From: Orientallactaga sibirica
Lineage: Eukaryota > Chordata > Mammalia > Rodentia > Dipodidae
NCBI GenBank assembly: GCA_036365145.1
Contig: JAEOAD010000024.1
Span: forward strand, 17,175,501-17,239,500
Length of the DNA stretch: 64,000 nt
Direction: 5' to 3'
A program made the translations under genes and the position numbers. Below the pieces are notes generated by a model. It saw only the letters and a list, made by a program, of their open reading frames with translations. It was not told the origin of the DNA and did no database searches. This document shows, piece by piece, positions 12,089-22,750 of the stretch (position 1 is its first letter; the number at the start of each line of letters is the position of its first letter).

Positions 12089-12350
12089 GGGCTGGACAGA
12101 TGGCTTAGCAGTTAAGTGCTTGCCTGTGAAGCCTAAGGACCCAGGTTCGAGGCTAGATTCCCCAGGACCCACATAAGCCAGATGCACAAAGTGGCACATG
12201 CATCTGGAGTTCGTTTGCAGTGGCTGGAGGCCCTGGTGTGCCCATTCTCTACCTATATCTATCTGCCTCTTTCTCTCTCTGTCTGTTGCTCTTAAACAAA
12301 CAAACAAACAAACAAGCAAATAAATAAATAAATAAACAATATATATAAAT
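12089..12350 (+). mobile_element. tRNA-derived SINE nested in L1M relic
   Basis: Full copy with TSD ATAAAGCAGCATAG / ATAAAGCAGTATAG at 12076-12089 and 12351-12364. The B-box region carries a small duplication-like insertion (GGTTCGAGGCTAGATTCC). A long CAAA/TAAA tail follows. L1 homology resumes directly after the downstream TSD. Confidence 0.95.
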
Positions 12351-12364
12351 ATAAAGCAGTATAG

Positions 12365-12700
12365 TATAATTTGAAAACTGGAAGTATGATATCCCCAGCT
12401 TTGTTTACTCAAGATTATCTTGGCTCTTCACATCTCTTATAGTTCCATATATATTTTAGCATCTTTCCTATCTCTGTAAAACATATTAATAAAACATCCA
12501 GGGATTAGACTTAATCTGTATGTATTTTTGAGGTGTATGAATATTTTAGCATATTAATTCTCCCATGGGCTTATCTTGACTATCTTTATTCTTGAGAATT
12601 GGCCATAGTTCCCTGCTTCTTTGTTGAATAAATTTGGATTTCATACACATAATTTTCAACATTTTGGTGAGATCTTGGTTTGCATTAAAATCCTTCAGTG
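12365..12700 (-). mobile_element. ancient LINE-1 (L1M-type), second segment
   Basis: Continues the interrupted L1 in the same orientation: GAAAACTGGAAGTATGATAT, CTTTGTTTACTCAAGATTA and CTTTGTTGAATAAATTTGG. These correspond to the end of ORF2 read on the minus strand. Not functional. Confidence 0.75.
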
Positions 12701-12701
12701 A

Positions 12702-13060
12702 GGGCTGGGGATGTGGCTTAGCAGGGAAGACCACTGGCTGTACAGTCATAGGAACCTGAGTTTGATATCTGGCATCTACATAAGAAGCTTAGCATGACTT
12801 GTGCTAGTTACCCAGCACAGAAACGAGCAGAAACATGACAATCCCATGAGCTCCCTAGTCAGGCAGATTAGCTAAAAAAAATCAGCCACTTCCAGGGTCA
12901 CCGAGAGACCCTGTCTCAGAGGAAAAAGCAATAGAGGCAGAAAGGTAATAGAACGGACCACTTGATGTCTTCCTGTAGCCTCCCTACAGTACCCACAGGG
13001 TGTGTATATCTGCCTTTACACATGCATATACCACACATGCACACACATAGACCCATCACA
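12702..13060 (+). mobile_element. B4-like composite SINE
   Basis: A tRNA/ID-like head (AGGGCTGGGGATGTGGCTTAG) is followed by a diverged B1-related segment ending GAGAGACCCTGTCTCAGAGG. A CA/CATG-rich tail continues into 13060. Order and tail are those of rodent B4-type elements. Confidence 0.65.
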
Positions 13061-13084
13061 TATGACATACATCTTGGGGAATGT

Positions 13085-13128
13085 GTGCATGCTTGTGTGT
13101 GTGTGTATGTGCGTGCATGCTCACGTCG
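13085..13128. repeat. TG-rich low complexity
   Basis: Imperfect TG/TGCATG run, complementary in type to the CA-rich tract at 13018-13060. The two could pair as a stem. Confidence 0.8.
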
Positions 13129-13129
13129 T

Positions 13130-13778
13130 AATGTATTTTAGTAGGCAATCCACCAAGTTCACAACACAACTGTGGGCAATAGTTCCAATACAGATTCACT
13201 TTCATAGCCTTCCCTTAGGCTGTTACACTTGTCTGGCCATGAAAATTTCATCTGGGACATACGTGGAGAATGGTTTGTATCCCCGAGGCTTCCTCAAATT
13301 TCCTTGCTGTGCTACTTTGCATCTGTTCTCCATGAGGTGGCAGTTGGTGGGGCAGTGGGAACTCAGCAAGGAGGTATGTCCAGCCCTATTCTCTCTGGAA
13401 TTTTCTCTATGCTTTTTTCCCTCCCCAGGATATTTGAAGGAGGTTAAGGTTTTGCTCATAATTTGTTCTCTAAACTTCCAGACTATGTTCTATGACTTAT
13501 ATCCTTTTGGGAAAAATGTCTAAAAATATGAAGAATTTACCCATATTTTCTAAAACACAGATCTTTGGTTCTTCTGGCTAGCAAGACACACCACCCCCCA
13601 CACCTCTTGAGGTTCTAGGTTTCCATGTTGTTCAGCAGCAGTGAAACACTGTAAGTGGATGAGACTTCAGACATGGCTGAGAGAAAGAGAGATACAGAGA
13701 TAAAAGACAAAGACTCTGAGACTGGATCCCTGTATCTTTTGGTTCACAGAGGGCCTCTACCTCTAATAAGAATTTCTT
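13130..13778. other. no recognised feature
   Basis: Overlapping short frames on both strands at 13223-13523 without a recognisable domain. It may belong to the same ancient LINE as 14150-15230, but it could not be aligned by eye. Confidence 0.35.
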
Positions 13779-13880
13779 GGGCTGGAGAGATGGCTTAGTG
13801 GTTAATGCACTTGCCTGCAAAGCCAAAAGACCTAGGTTTGATTCCTCAGGACCCACATTAGCCAGATGCACAAGGAGGCG
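13779..13880 (+). mobile_element. SINE left half, plus orientation (hairpin arm 1)
   Basis: The 5' half of a tRNA-derived SINE, from GGGCTGGAGAGATGG through the A and B boxes to GCCAGATGCACAAGG. The rest of the element and its tail are missing. It is joined directly to an inverted copy. Confidence 0.93.
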
Positions 13881-14031
13881 CACCAGGGCCTCAAGCCAGT
13901 GCAAAGGAACTCCAGATGCATGCATCACCTTGTGCATCTGGTTTATGTGGGTCCTGGGGAATCGAGCCTCGAACCAGGGTCCTTAGGCTTCACAGGCAAG
14001 TGCTTAACTGCTAAGCCATCTCTCCAGGCCC
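13877..14031 (-). mobile_element. SINE, minus orientation (hairpin arm 2)
   Basis: Inverted SINE lacking its tail, running from GGCGCACCAGGGCCTC to the 5'-end complement CTCTCCAGGCCC. GGCGCA at 13877-13882 fits the consensus of both arms and is the likely microhomology at the junction. No TSD is evident. Confidence 0.93.
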
Positions 14032-14149
14032 TCTTTCATCTTTCTTAAAATTTACACCAGCTGTGCAATTTTGTCCCAAGTAGAATTCGTAAGGAAATAG
14101 GAAAAAAGACAATCATGTGCTGTAAACTCACTTTTATCCTGACTGTTGT

Positions 14150-15230
14150 TCAAGTTGGACAGACTTTACAATTCTCCTTCTCTTGCTTTTCAGAGCCCTG
14201 ACATAGCTATTGTTGTATTTTGTCTATTTATTTTAGTGGCAGTCATCAAATCTAATGATTTACTTCACCTCTCCGAAAGAAGTCTGTAGAAAAGTTTTTA
14301 AGAGTCTTAATTTCCTTAATAAACATAAAAATAGATCTATTTTCTCTGTCTGTGACTTTGTTGGCAGTAACTCCAGTGTTTGCAGAGTTCAAAAATTGGG
14401 GTAAAGTATCAGCTGTGAGAATCTGTATTGTTCATTTTAACGAAATGTCTCCTTTATTCTTCAGATGATTTTAAGGTTTTACCTTTCTACTTTTTGCAGC
14501 AGTTTGACTGTATTTTCCTGTGTGGTTAAGTTGTTAGAATTGTAAAATGGAGCTCACATCTGCATGTCTTTATTCTTGGAAATTGTCTCTACAGATGAGG
14601 CTTCTGGTGTGTGCTCTCTCAGCTTCCCCTCTCAGTACTGCTCACAGATTATACATTGGATTTATTGGAGTGTCTTATGTGCCTTATTGGATATTTTCTC
14701 CTTTCTATTTCTGTGTTTGTTCTTTCTTTGAGTTTCAGAATAGACATTCTCTTGGAACCCATTTTCTAGATCACCAATCCTACCTTCAGCTAGCTCTACC
14801 ATGCTGGGAAATTCATCTTTCAGGCTATATTCAGCTGTTACATTTTTATGTTGAAATTTTTGGATTTTTTAAAAAGAATACTAGTTGTTAAATTTTCTAT
14901 GTTCTCATTGACTTATTTGAACATATTTGTTAAAGTTGTTTCAAAGTCTATTTCTAGCCACTTTATAAACTGTGTATCTTTTTGGATTCATTATACTTCC
15001 CTCTTTCCTCATTATCAAAGATTTTTTTTTCTACTTACCAGCTACACAGATAAAAACCATACAAGATTTATATGATGATGTCTCTACAGATGTTTCTCTT
15101 TTGCCTGAGGACAGGGAGATGGTAGATTACCATGCTCTTCCATGGATTGAATTCATTCCATCCTCATCATGGTCATTCCTGGGGCCATATATATTTCTGT
15201 GTTATGATTATTAGAAGATGCTTTCCCCCT
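14150..15230 (-). mobile_element. ancient LINE-1-related relic
   Basis: Phrases such as CAGCAGTTTGACTGTATTTTC, CTATGTTCTCATTGACTTAT, TTGAACATATTTGTTAAAG and TTTCAAAGTCTATTTCTAGC fit the reverse complement of old mammalian L1 (L1ME/HAL1-like) sequence. Frames are degraded and the limits are approximate. The tract to about 15450 may be part of it. Confidence 0.5.
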
Positions 15231-15455
15231 TGGTTCCCAAAGTACAACTGAAGTCTTAACTCAGGTCATTGTTATACCCTGACCAGCAATGTATTGATGG
15301 GCCAGTCTCTGACAATGCGGATGGTGTCTACAAACCACTCATAGCCTCAGCTGCTTCTCTTGTAGTGAGAATGATATGGCCGGTTCTCATCTCAGTGAGT
15401 TTCTGTTTCTCCTCTGGGTCTTTCAAATGCTGGCCACCTTAGCTTCCTGGTACTA

Positions 15456-15477
15456 AAAAAAAAAAAAAAAAAAAAAG
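15456..15477. repeat. poly(A) run
   Basis: An uninterrupted A-run not attached to a recognisable element on its left. It lies just before the TSD of the next SINE. Confidence 0.9.
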
Positions 15478-15487
15478 ACTTCAGTAT

Positions 15488-15824
<337 letters not shown>

Positions 15825-15835
15825 ACTTCAGTATG

Positions 15836-16054
15836 TTTATTTTATTTTATATTATTTATTTATTGAGGGGGAGAGGAAGGAGAAAGAGAGGGATTGAGAA
15901 TGGGCACACCAGGGCTTCTAGCTACTGCAAACGAACTCCACATGCATGTCCCACCGTGTGCAGATGCTTATGTGGGTACTTATGTGGGAAGTCAAACCTG
16001 AGTCCTTGGGCTTCACAGGCAAGTGCCTTAACCACCAAGTTATCTCTCCAACCC
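15836..16054 (-). mobile_element. tRNA-derived SINE
   Basis: Minus-strand copy with TTTATTTATT tail complement, CACCAGGGCTTCTAGCTACTG and a slightly mutated 5' end (TTATCTCTCCAACCC). It begins right after the previous SINE's TSD. Confidence 0.9.
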
Positions 16055-17169
16055 TCCCTAAACATTTTGGTGTTAGGAAATACAGTCAGCCATAGAGACA
16101 TCATGTTTTAGAATGAAGTGATGTTTACAATTAGGCCTGCTGCCACTCCAGCAAATTCTCCCACTTTTCAGTTGGCCTTGGATAACTCAAATTGGAGAAA
16201 TAAACCTAAGGGTTAGGTAAGTTCTCTATGTTATGTGTCATGCACTGAAGGAGTACATTAAGCATTTTGCAAACAGGCCAAATATACAAAATGAGTAATC
16301 AATAAAATAAATTTAAATATCACTTCAGAGTCATACTTTAACAGCAACAGCCTTTGCAGGTATTTACTTCAATAATTAGACTTTGATTTTGTGTCTTACT
16401 CACACATGTGTCATTGTCAATTTGAATCGGTACATAAACTTAATGTACACTTATGCTTGTGGTGACAGATTCAATCTGTCATCACAGTTTATGTTGTTAG
16501 ATAAATGTCACGGTCTCACTTTGGAGAATGACACATCATGGATTTATGGGGTTCATTCCTTTTGAAGGTCATCTTTTGGAGAAAATACATTTAGTGGTAT
16601 TTATTGTGGCAACAGACATTTCAAAGTGCTGCATAAATGTGCCCCTAGATAGGTTTGAAGACTGTGGAGTCACTGGACAGAATGAGGGAAGGATCTAGAA
16701 AAGGAGTGTGTACTGAACAAGCAGTGGAAGAAGTTTTGGAGGACCAGATTGTGCATGGACCCTTCAGCCATAACGACCTGTCTGTCACTGGGGTGTGAGC
16801 CCCAGGGTTGGAGTACCCATGAGCAGGCACCGGATGAGTGACTGGTATAGGATCATCTTTGTGAAAATTACAAGTGCATGAGGGCAGTTTGGGAAGCTCA
16901 GGGTCAATTTCTAGACCAAAAGTCTCATATTAGTGGACAGTTTCCATGCCAACACACATAGTGACAACCCAACAGGAAAAGAGTTTCCCCCCCCCCAGGG
17001 GAAAAGGGTATAAGAATGAACCTAAACTTCACCTCATTTCTAGGACCACACCATGAAAATCGCTAGAACAAATTGTAGGAAAAATTAGGACCACAGTCTT
17101 GGCCTCATTAAATTGTAGATTATTCCTAGTTAAAAAAAAAAATTTAGCTGTTTATATATACCCTGTGTG
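16055..17169. other. no recognised feature
   Basis: Mixed unique DNA. A C-run lies at 16987-16996. Open frames of about 60 codons at 16383 (+) and 16645 (-) show no domain. Confidence 0.45.
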
Positions 17170-17400
17170 TGTGGCTGAAGAGATGCCTTAGTGGTTAAGG
17201 CATTTGCCTGCGAAGCCTAAGGATCCAGGTTCGTTTCTCCAGGTTCCACGTAAGCCATATGCACAAGGTGACACAGGCATCTGGAGTTCCTTTGCAGTGG
17301 CTAGAGGACTAGTGTGCCCATTCTCTCTCTCTCTCTCTCTGTCTCAAAATAAATAAATAAATAAACAAACAAACAAACAAATAAAAACAAACAAACAAAC
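17170..17400 (+). mobile_element. tRNA-derived SINE
   Basis: Head TGGCTGAAGAGATGCCTTAG, B box GGTTCGTTTCTCC, CT run, and a long AAAT/AAAC tail to 17400. No clear TSD. Confidence 0.92.
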
Positions 17401-18544
17401 CTGGGTTTGAATTAGTCCAGAGAAAAAAATAGAAATGTTGTCAGGCTACCTAAAGCAGTCTATCTAAAGCTGGGTGAATATTGTCTCTAGGGACCTCTAA
17501 CTAGGAATGAAAATCTTTCCACTTTTCTACCCTTCTCCACTTATGTTGACACTTCCTCTATCCCACATCAGCTTTCTTCCTGCTCCCATACATTTGGTAT
17601 CATTCTTGTTTTAGATTTTGTGACATCATCCATGAATTATTAAAAGCATATGTACATATCCATTGTCCTTAGAAACCTCACTCTTGCTAAGCTTTCCTAT
17701 AGAAAAAGTGAGGGGACAATAAAGACTATGTATATGTATATATAGAGAGACAGATGATAGCCAGACAGAAGACAGAGCATTATAAAATATGACTGGGGGG
17801 TTATGATTACTTTGTACTATATATATGTATAAAAACTGTCAACCAGATAGTTAAAAATGTGGATGCAACATGTTTGGTTTTCCATGCTAAGAACAACAAC
17901 AACAACAACAAGAAGGATCAATGGCGAACGGCGTTGGTGGGTAACCAGGGATAGCAAAGGCCTGGTGTGGCCAAGAGACAAGCTGTTTTCCCCTCTTATG
18001 CTGTAAAGTCCAACTTCACTTAATTATGTTGCAAAATTGCTTTTATAATTTCTTTGTTTAGCTTTAAATTTTGTCATTTTAAGTTACACACAATCTTGTA
18101 ATTTCTGGCATAAATTGAATAGCAGAAATGACCTCACAGAAAAAAAAATTTTTAAGTGGTTTAAGAATGGAGTAAAATTCATCATTCAAAAGTCTGATTG
18201 CATAGACATTTGGAGGGGGTCAATGTTTTACAAGTGTATACTGTAAAAACTGTAGAGGAGTATGCAGTAGCTTCATTGGTTGCCATGGTGATAATTTTTT
18301 CCCATCTTCTCTGTCCAGCTAATCACGGATGCTGCAGGAGTCTTGCCTCTGGCTTGTTTGGCATTTGAGAATTGATTGACAGGGAAATTTGTGGAGAGAA
18401 AAATACATACACATATAAAATCTGACTGCAGCTCCTTCCAGTTTTCTTCTTCCCTTTAGTCATTGAAAGGCTAGTTTGGTACATAATGGACAAAGACCTC
18501 CGTAGATTCCACAAAGCCTACCTAAGCTTGTTGTTTTAGTGTGG
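17401..18544. other. mostly unique AT-rich DNA
   Basis: Contains TATA-rich patches and an (AAC)n run at 17889-17910. Nothing else recognised. Confidence 0.5.
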
Positions 18545-18640
18545 AGTCTGAATGGATAGCACAGGGCTCTGACAATTAGAAGACCTGGTTTCCAGACCCA
18601 GCTTTTGTGCTTATACCAGTTCTTCATTTGCATACAGATG
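18545..18640 (+). mobile_element. MIR fragment (possible)
   Basis: ATAGCACAGGGCTCTGACAA then AGACCTGGTTTCCAGACCCAG resembles the tRNA-related 5' part of MIR (ancient mammalian SINE). Heavily diverged. Confidence 0.4.
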
Positions 18641-18654
18641 CTTCGTGTCAACTG

Positions 18655-18830
18655 TCCTATTGATGCCTCACAGTAACTCTGTGAGATTCATGTACTATCA
18701 ACCCCATTTTACAGATGAGGAATCTCATTCAAGAAGGGTGCAATTACTTGTCCAAAGTGAGAGCAGTTTACATTTGGAGCTGGTAAGAGAAATGACACAA
18801 ACCCAAGTTGGTAGAGCAGCACTTGACAAA
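18655..18830 (-). mobile_element. MIR SINE relic
   Basis: CCCCATTTTACAGATGAGGA followed by ACTTGTCCAAAGTGAGAGCAG is the characteristic reverse-complement core of MIR, a SINE older than the placental radiation. Confidence 0.75.
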
Positions 18831-18890
18831 GTACTATAACGTGTTAAAATAACACAGTGTACATGTACACCATAGATAAATAAGATACAA

Positions 18891-19069
18891 GGCTAAAGAT
18901 AGGGCTTAGCAGTTAAGGTGCTTGCCTTGAAGCCCAAGGACCCAGGTTTGATTTCCCAATACTCACTTCAGCCAGATGCACACGGTGGCGTCTTCTTTCT
19001 CTCTTTCTTCCTCCTTCTGCCTATTTCTCTCTCTCTCTCTCAAATAAAATAATTAATAAAAAATTTTTA
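18891..19069 (+). mobile_element. tRNA-derived SINE, diverged
   Basis: Degraded head (GGCTAAAGATAGGGCTTAGC), B box GGTTTGATTTCC, shortened body, CT tract and AATAAAATAATTAAT tail. The next B1 inserted into its A-tail. Confidence 0.88.
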
Positions 19070-19083
19070 AAAAGATAGAGACA

Positions 19084-19242
19084 GCCGGGTGTGGTGGTGC
19101 ACGCCTTTAATCCCAGCACTCGGGAGGCAGAGGTAGGAGGATCGCCGAGAGTTCGAGGCCACCCTGAGATTACATAGTGAATTCCAGGTCAGCCTGGGCT
19201 AGAGCGAGACCCTACCTCGAAAAACAAACAAACAAACAAAAA
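19084..19242 (+). mobile_element. B1 SINE, near-intact
   Basis: Starts GCCGGGTGTGGTGGTGCACG and keeps pol III box motifs (GGTGCACGCC; GAGTTCGAGGCC) and the B1 internal duplication. The tail is AAACAAACAAAC. Perfect 14-bp TSD AAAAGATAGAGACA at 19070-19083 and 19243-19256. Young by appearance. Confidence 0.96.
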
Positions 19243-19331
19243 AAAAGATAGAGACAAAGATCAAAGTAGAATCTAAGATAAGTGTACGAAATGGAACAGA
19301 AGATGATATACTGAAAGTAATATATATATAT

Positions 19332-19451
19332 GCATTTAAAATGTTTATATATATAACATTATATGTATTTATATATAAAACATTATATATGTTTATATAT
19401 AAAGCATTATATGTATTTATATATAAAACATTATATATGTTTATATATAAC
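19332..19451. repeat. 24-bp AT-rich tandem repeat, 5 units
   Basis: Units start at 19332, 19356, 19380, 19404 and 19428. They alternate between two forms, ACATTATATGTATTTATATA and ACATTATATATGTTTATATA, implying a 48-bp higher-order period. Almost pure A/T. Confidence 0.93.
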
Positions 19452-19457
19452 TTTTAA

Positions 19458-19654
19458 AATTTTTTATTTTATTATTTATTTGAGAGAGACAGGGAAAGGG
19501 AGATAGAGAATGGGAGTGCCAGGGCCTTCAGCTGCTGCAAACAAACTCCAGATGTGTGCTCCACCTTGTGCATCTGGCTTACATGGGTTCTGAGAAATCT
19601 AACTTGGGTCATTTGACATTGCAGACAAGCACCATAACTGCTAAGGCATCTCTA
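19458..19654 (-). mobile_element. tRNA-derived SINE
   Basis: Minus copy with T-rich tail complement, AGTGCCAGGGCCTTCAGC, and a 5' end clipped at GGCATCTCT. A short AACTTTT repeat lies either side (19448, 19668). Confidence 0.88.
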
Positions 19655-19684
19655 CATATATATATGTAACTTTTTGAATAAAGA

Positions 19685-19842
19685 TTTTTTTTTTTTTTTG
19701 GTTTTTCGAGGTAGGGTCTCACTCTAGCTCAGGCTGACCTGGAATTAACTATGTAGTCTCAGGGTGGCCTTGAACTCTCGGCGATCCTCCTACCTCTGCC
19801 TCCCGAGTGCTGGGATTAAAGGCGTGCGCCACCACGCCCGGC
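19685..19842 (-). mobile_element. B1 SINE, near-intact
   Basis: Full minus-strand B1 ending CGCCACCACGCCCGGC. TSD TTGAATAAAGA at 19674-19684 and 19843-19853. It forms an inverted pair with the B1 at 19084, about 440 bp apart. Confidence 0.96.
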
Positions 19843-19866
19843 TTGAATAAAGAATTTTTTAAAGCT

Positions 19867-20091
19867 TTTTTTTTTTTTTTTTTTTAATTTGAGCAAGACA
19901 GACAAAGAGAGAAAGAGGCAGAGACAGAGAGATAATGGGTGCACCAGGGACTCCAGACACTGCAAATGAACTCCAGATGCACACAGCATCTTGTGCATCT
20001 GGCTTAAATGGGTACTGGGGAATTGAGCCTTGAACTGGGGTCCTTAGGCTTCACAGGTAAGTGCTTAACCATTAAGCCATCTCTCCAGCCC
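19867..20091 (-). mobile_element. tRNA-derived SINE
   Basis: T-run, purine tract, GGTGCACCAGGGACTCCAG, and intact 5' end AGCCATCTCTCCAGCCCC. Confidence 0.92.
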
Positions 20092-20094
20092 CAG

Positions 20095-20766
20095 AAAAAA
20101 TTTAAATTGCAAATATAAGTCTGTTTTCTTCACTTGAGCATCTTTGCAACCACGGGCTATGATTGAACATAGAATCAAACATGGAAGGCATTGTCCATAA
20201 GCACACACAGAAGGCAGGGAGAGCACGGTGCCCATTGCTGCTGGATGTCACATTGACCATGGACCCTCAGCTCCACTCCAAGCTGTCCTTGTGTGGTCTA
20301 ATCATCTAGCATGTATACACATGCCAGTGCTTGGGTCTAAAGTCAGCAGCTTTAAGAAAATTGGTCTTAAGAGGCGATATTTTGTGAGTTTTCACAGTGT
20401 GTAGAAAAAAACACCGAAAACTACACAGAATAATACTGTGGGGCATTTTTTTCTCCTCTACTTGGGGGAAGATAGTGGCCAAATTGAAGTTAAAAACTTC
20501 GTAATCACAATGCCATGGAGTCCCTTTCACTCATGTATCAAACACCTATTTTAAAACATTTTAAAGATATTTTATTCCTCCTGCAATCTCAAGCCGTCAG
20601 TAACGTCTTAATTTAACATACGTTGGGTATATTGTCAACAGTTTCCTCCTTCTCAGGCTTGTCTTTGTACCCTGGATGTAAGGGCCACCTGAGAGATCAC
20701 AAAGATTCCTATATAGCAATAATATCATTTCCTAAGTAGGATCACAATGACTCAATCATTTAAATT
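20095..20766. other. no recognised feature
   Basis: Unique DNA, moderately AT-rich, no gene or repeat seen. Confidence 0.45.
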
Positions 20767-20779
20767 AAATCTATTTATT

Positions 20780-20930
20780 TTTGGTTTTTCAAGATAGAGT
20801 CTTGCTGTAGCCCAAGCTGACCTGGAGTTCACTTTGTATTCTCAGGGGCCAACGAACAAACTCATAGCAATCCTGCTACCTCTGCCTCCCAAGTGCTGGG
20901 GTTAAAGGCACGCACCACCATGCCTGACTT
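20780..20930 (-). mobile_element. B1 SINE, diverged
   Basis: Minus-strand B1 with a scrambled centre (CAGGGGCCAACGAACAAACTC). Its 3' neighbour SINE begins in the downstream flank. Confidence 0.9.
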
Positions 20931-20942
20931 AGAATTTATTTA

Positions 20943-21189
20943 TTTATTTTTTAAATTTTTTTTGTTTATTTTTATTTATTTATTTGAGAGTGACAGACTG
21001 AGAGAGAAAGAGGCAGACAGAGAGAGAGGGAATGGGCATGCCAGGGCCTCCAGCCACTGCAAACGAACTCCAGATGCGTGTGGCCCCCTTGTGCATCTGG
21101 CTTACGTGGGTCCTGGGGAATTGAGCCTTGAACCGGGGTCCTTAGGCTTCATAGGCAAGCGTTTAACCACTAAGCCATCTCTCCAGCCC
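20943..21189 (-). mobile_element. tRNA-derived SINE
   Basis: Minus copy, close to consensus (CAGGGCCTCCAGCCACTGC). TSD AGAATTTATTTA / AGAATTTATTTT at 20931 and 21190. The first is also the downstream flank of the B1. Confidence 0.92.
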
Positions 21190-21196
21190 AGAATTT

Positions 21197-21765
21197 ATTT
21201 TTTTAAGTTGAAGTTTTGTCTGTGTATATCAAGTGTTGGTACCATCATTCCCCTCCTCCCTGTTCACACTCCGCTGGGGGCCCCTTAGTGGGATTGCTGG
21301 TGTTCCCCATGGGGTTGTGGGTTATGAGCTGTGAAAGCAGCAGTCCGTCAAGCTGGGGGAAGGGAATAATGCCTCTGGCTATTCCCTCCCACTCTGTGGC
21401 TCTTTCATTCTTTCTGCCCCCTCTTCCACAAAATTCCCTGAGCTTTGGTGGGTGTGCTTTAAGTCTACTTTAGTGCTGAGTTCTCAGCAGCTTCTGGATT
21501 TCTGCTTTGGGCATTTTGAGTATCCTCGGTGTCTGTCTCCATCACCCTGGCTCAAGTTGTCAGGCTCGCCATGGAAGCAGCACTCTTGCTCATCTCGCCA
21601 ATTTCTTTCTCTTTTGACCTGGGCCCTGGCTACTGTGCTAGGGGTGGTTCACCTGTTGACATGGAGTCAGCTGTCCTTGTCCTGTTGTGTTTTGGTTGTC
21701 TCAGTTCTGGCTGTTTTATGAAAAAGGAAAACAGATTCTCTAATGGAGAATGAAATCAGGATAGG
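21197..21765 (-). mobile_element. rodent LINE-1 3' UTR fragment
   Basis: The plus strand contains TCATTCTTTCTGCCCCCTCT, AATTCCCTGAGCTTTGG and AACAGATTCTCTAATGGAGA. These also occur, diverged, at 49555-50200, and they match my recollection of antisense rodent L1 3' UTRs. It is the non-coding end, so the overlapping frames are not genes. Confidence 0.6.
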
Positions 21766-21769
21766 TTAA

Positions 21770-21966
21770 AATGTTTGTTTGTTTGTTTATTTATTTATTT
21801 ATTATAAAAAGAGAATGGGCACACCAGGGCCTCTAGCCACCGCAAACAAATTCCAGATGCATGCACCACCTTGTGCATCTGGTTTACTTGGGTAATGGGG
21901 AATCAAACCTAGGTCCTTAGGCTTTGCAGGCAAGTATCTTAACAACTAAGCCATTTTTTTCAGCCC
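21770..21966 (-). mobile_element. tRNA-derived SINE
   Basis: Tail complement of GTTT/TTTA units, almost no purine tract, then GGGCACACCAGGGCCTC through to GCCATTTTTTTCAGCCC (mutated 5' end). Confidence 0.92.
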
Positions 21967-22069
21967 CACAATCCAATTTTTTTTAAGGAAACATTTTGAA
22001 GAATAATCAGTTTCATATCTTTTAAGTTTCTATGAAAAATTAGACACACACAATCATGCTCAGCTTTGC

Positions 22070-22296
22070 TTTTATAATTAATAAATGAGAGAGAGAAAGA
22101 GAGAGTGAGAAACATGATGAGAGAGATAGAGGGCAAAGGTGAGGGCAACAGAGAGAGGGGAGAGGGAGAGACAGAAAGAGATCATAATGGTATACCAGGG
22201 CTTCTTGCCTTTCCAAATGAATTCCAGATGCATATGCCCAAACCCAGGCAGTTGGGTTTGCAACCAAGCACCTTTAACTGAACTATCTCTCCATCT
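22070..22296 (-). mobile_element. tRNA-derived SINE, diverged
   Basis: Extended GAGA tract, then ATACCAGGGCTTCTTGCC and AACTATCTCTCCATCTC. The mid-body is partly deleted. Confidence 0.8.
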
Positions 22297-22309
22297 CTCA
22301 TTTATAACT

Positions 22310-22488
22310 TTTTAAGAAATATTTTTATCTATTAAATTGAGAGAGAGAGGAAAAAAGAGAGAGAACGAATGGGTGCACCAGAGCAAACAAACTCCACATA
22401 CATGCACCACTTAGAGCATCTGGATTTACATGGGTATTGAGGAAATGAACCCAGTTGGCAGGCTTTGCAAGATAGCTCCTATAGCCAT
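22310..22488 (-). mobile_element. tRNA-derived SINE, diverged and internally deleted
   Basis: GAGAGA tract, GGTGCACCAGAGCAAACAAAC (deletion of the usual CCTCCAGCCACTG), then a degenerate 5' end near ATAGCTCCTATAGCC. Confidence 0.75.
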
Positions 22489-22514
22489 GGTGTTTTCTTC
22501 CCAGTCTTCTTTTC

Positions 22515-22750
22515 CAATTTTTAACAGTGTAATCCCAGACAGTCATATGTCCAACCTGTGGCCCATAGGCTACGTGTGGCTGCATAAAACCAAGGATAGG
22601 TATGGAATGCAACCCATCATAAGTTATAAACTTACTTAAAACACAATGAGAGGACTTTCTTGTATTTTGTAACTAGACTGCATGGTTCTCAGGTATGAAC
22701 TGTGTAGATAATAACATGGAGTAATGTCGGGCGGTTGGACACACTTCAAA
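22515..22750 (+). mobile_element. ancient DNA-transposon-like relic (possible)
   Basis: GTCCAACCTGTGGCCCATAG, ATAAACTTACTTAAAACAC and GGTTGGACACAC match a remembered 'CGGCCCGCAGGCC...GGTTGGACACCCCTG' mammalian repeat pattern (hAT-like). Family not resolved. Confidence 0.4.

Noticed and set aside
12089..12200. tRNA gene suggested by A and B box motifs
   Set aside because: The boxes belong to SINE heads. No cloverleaf with a proper anticodon arm and 3' end can be drawn, and dozens of similar copies occur.
13002..13523. 173-codon plus-strand open frame
   Set aside because: Begins in the CA/TG-rich tail of a B4-like SINE and has no domain. Overlaps frames on both strands.
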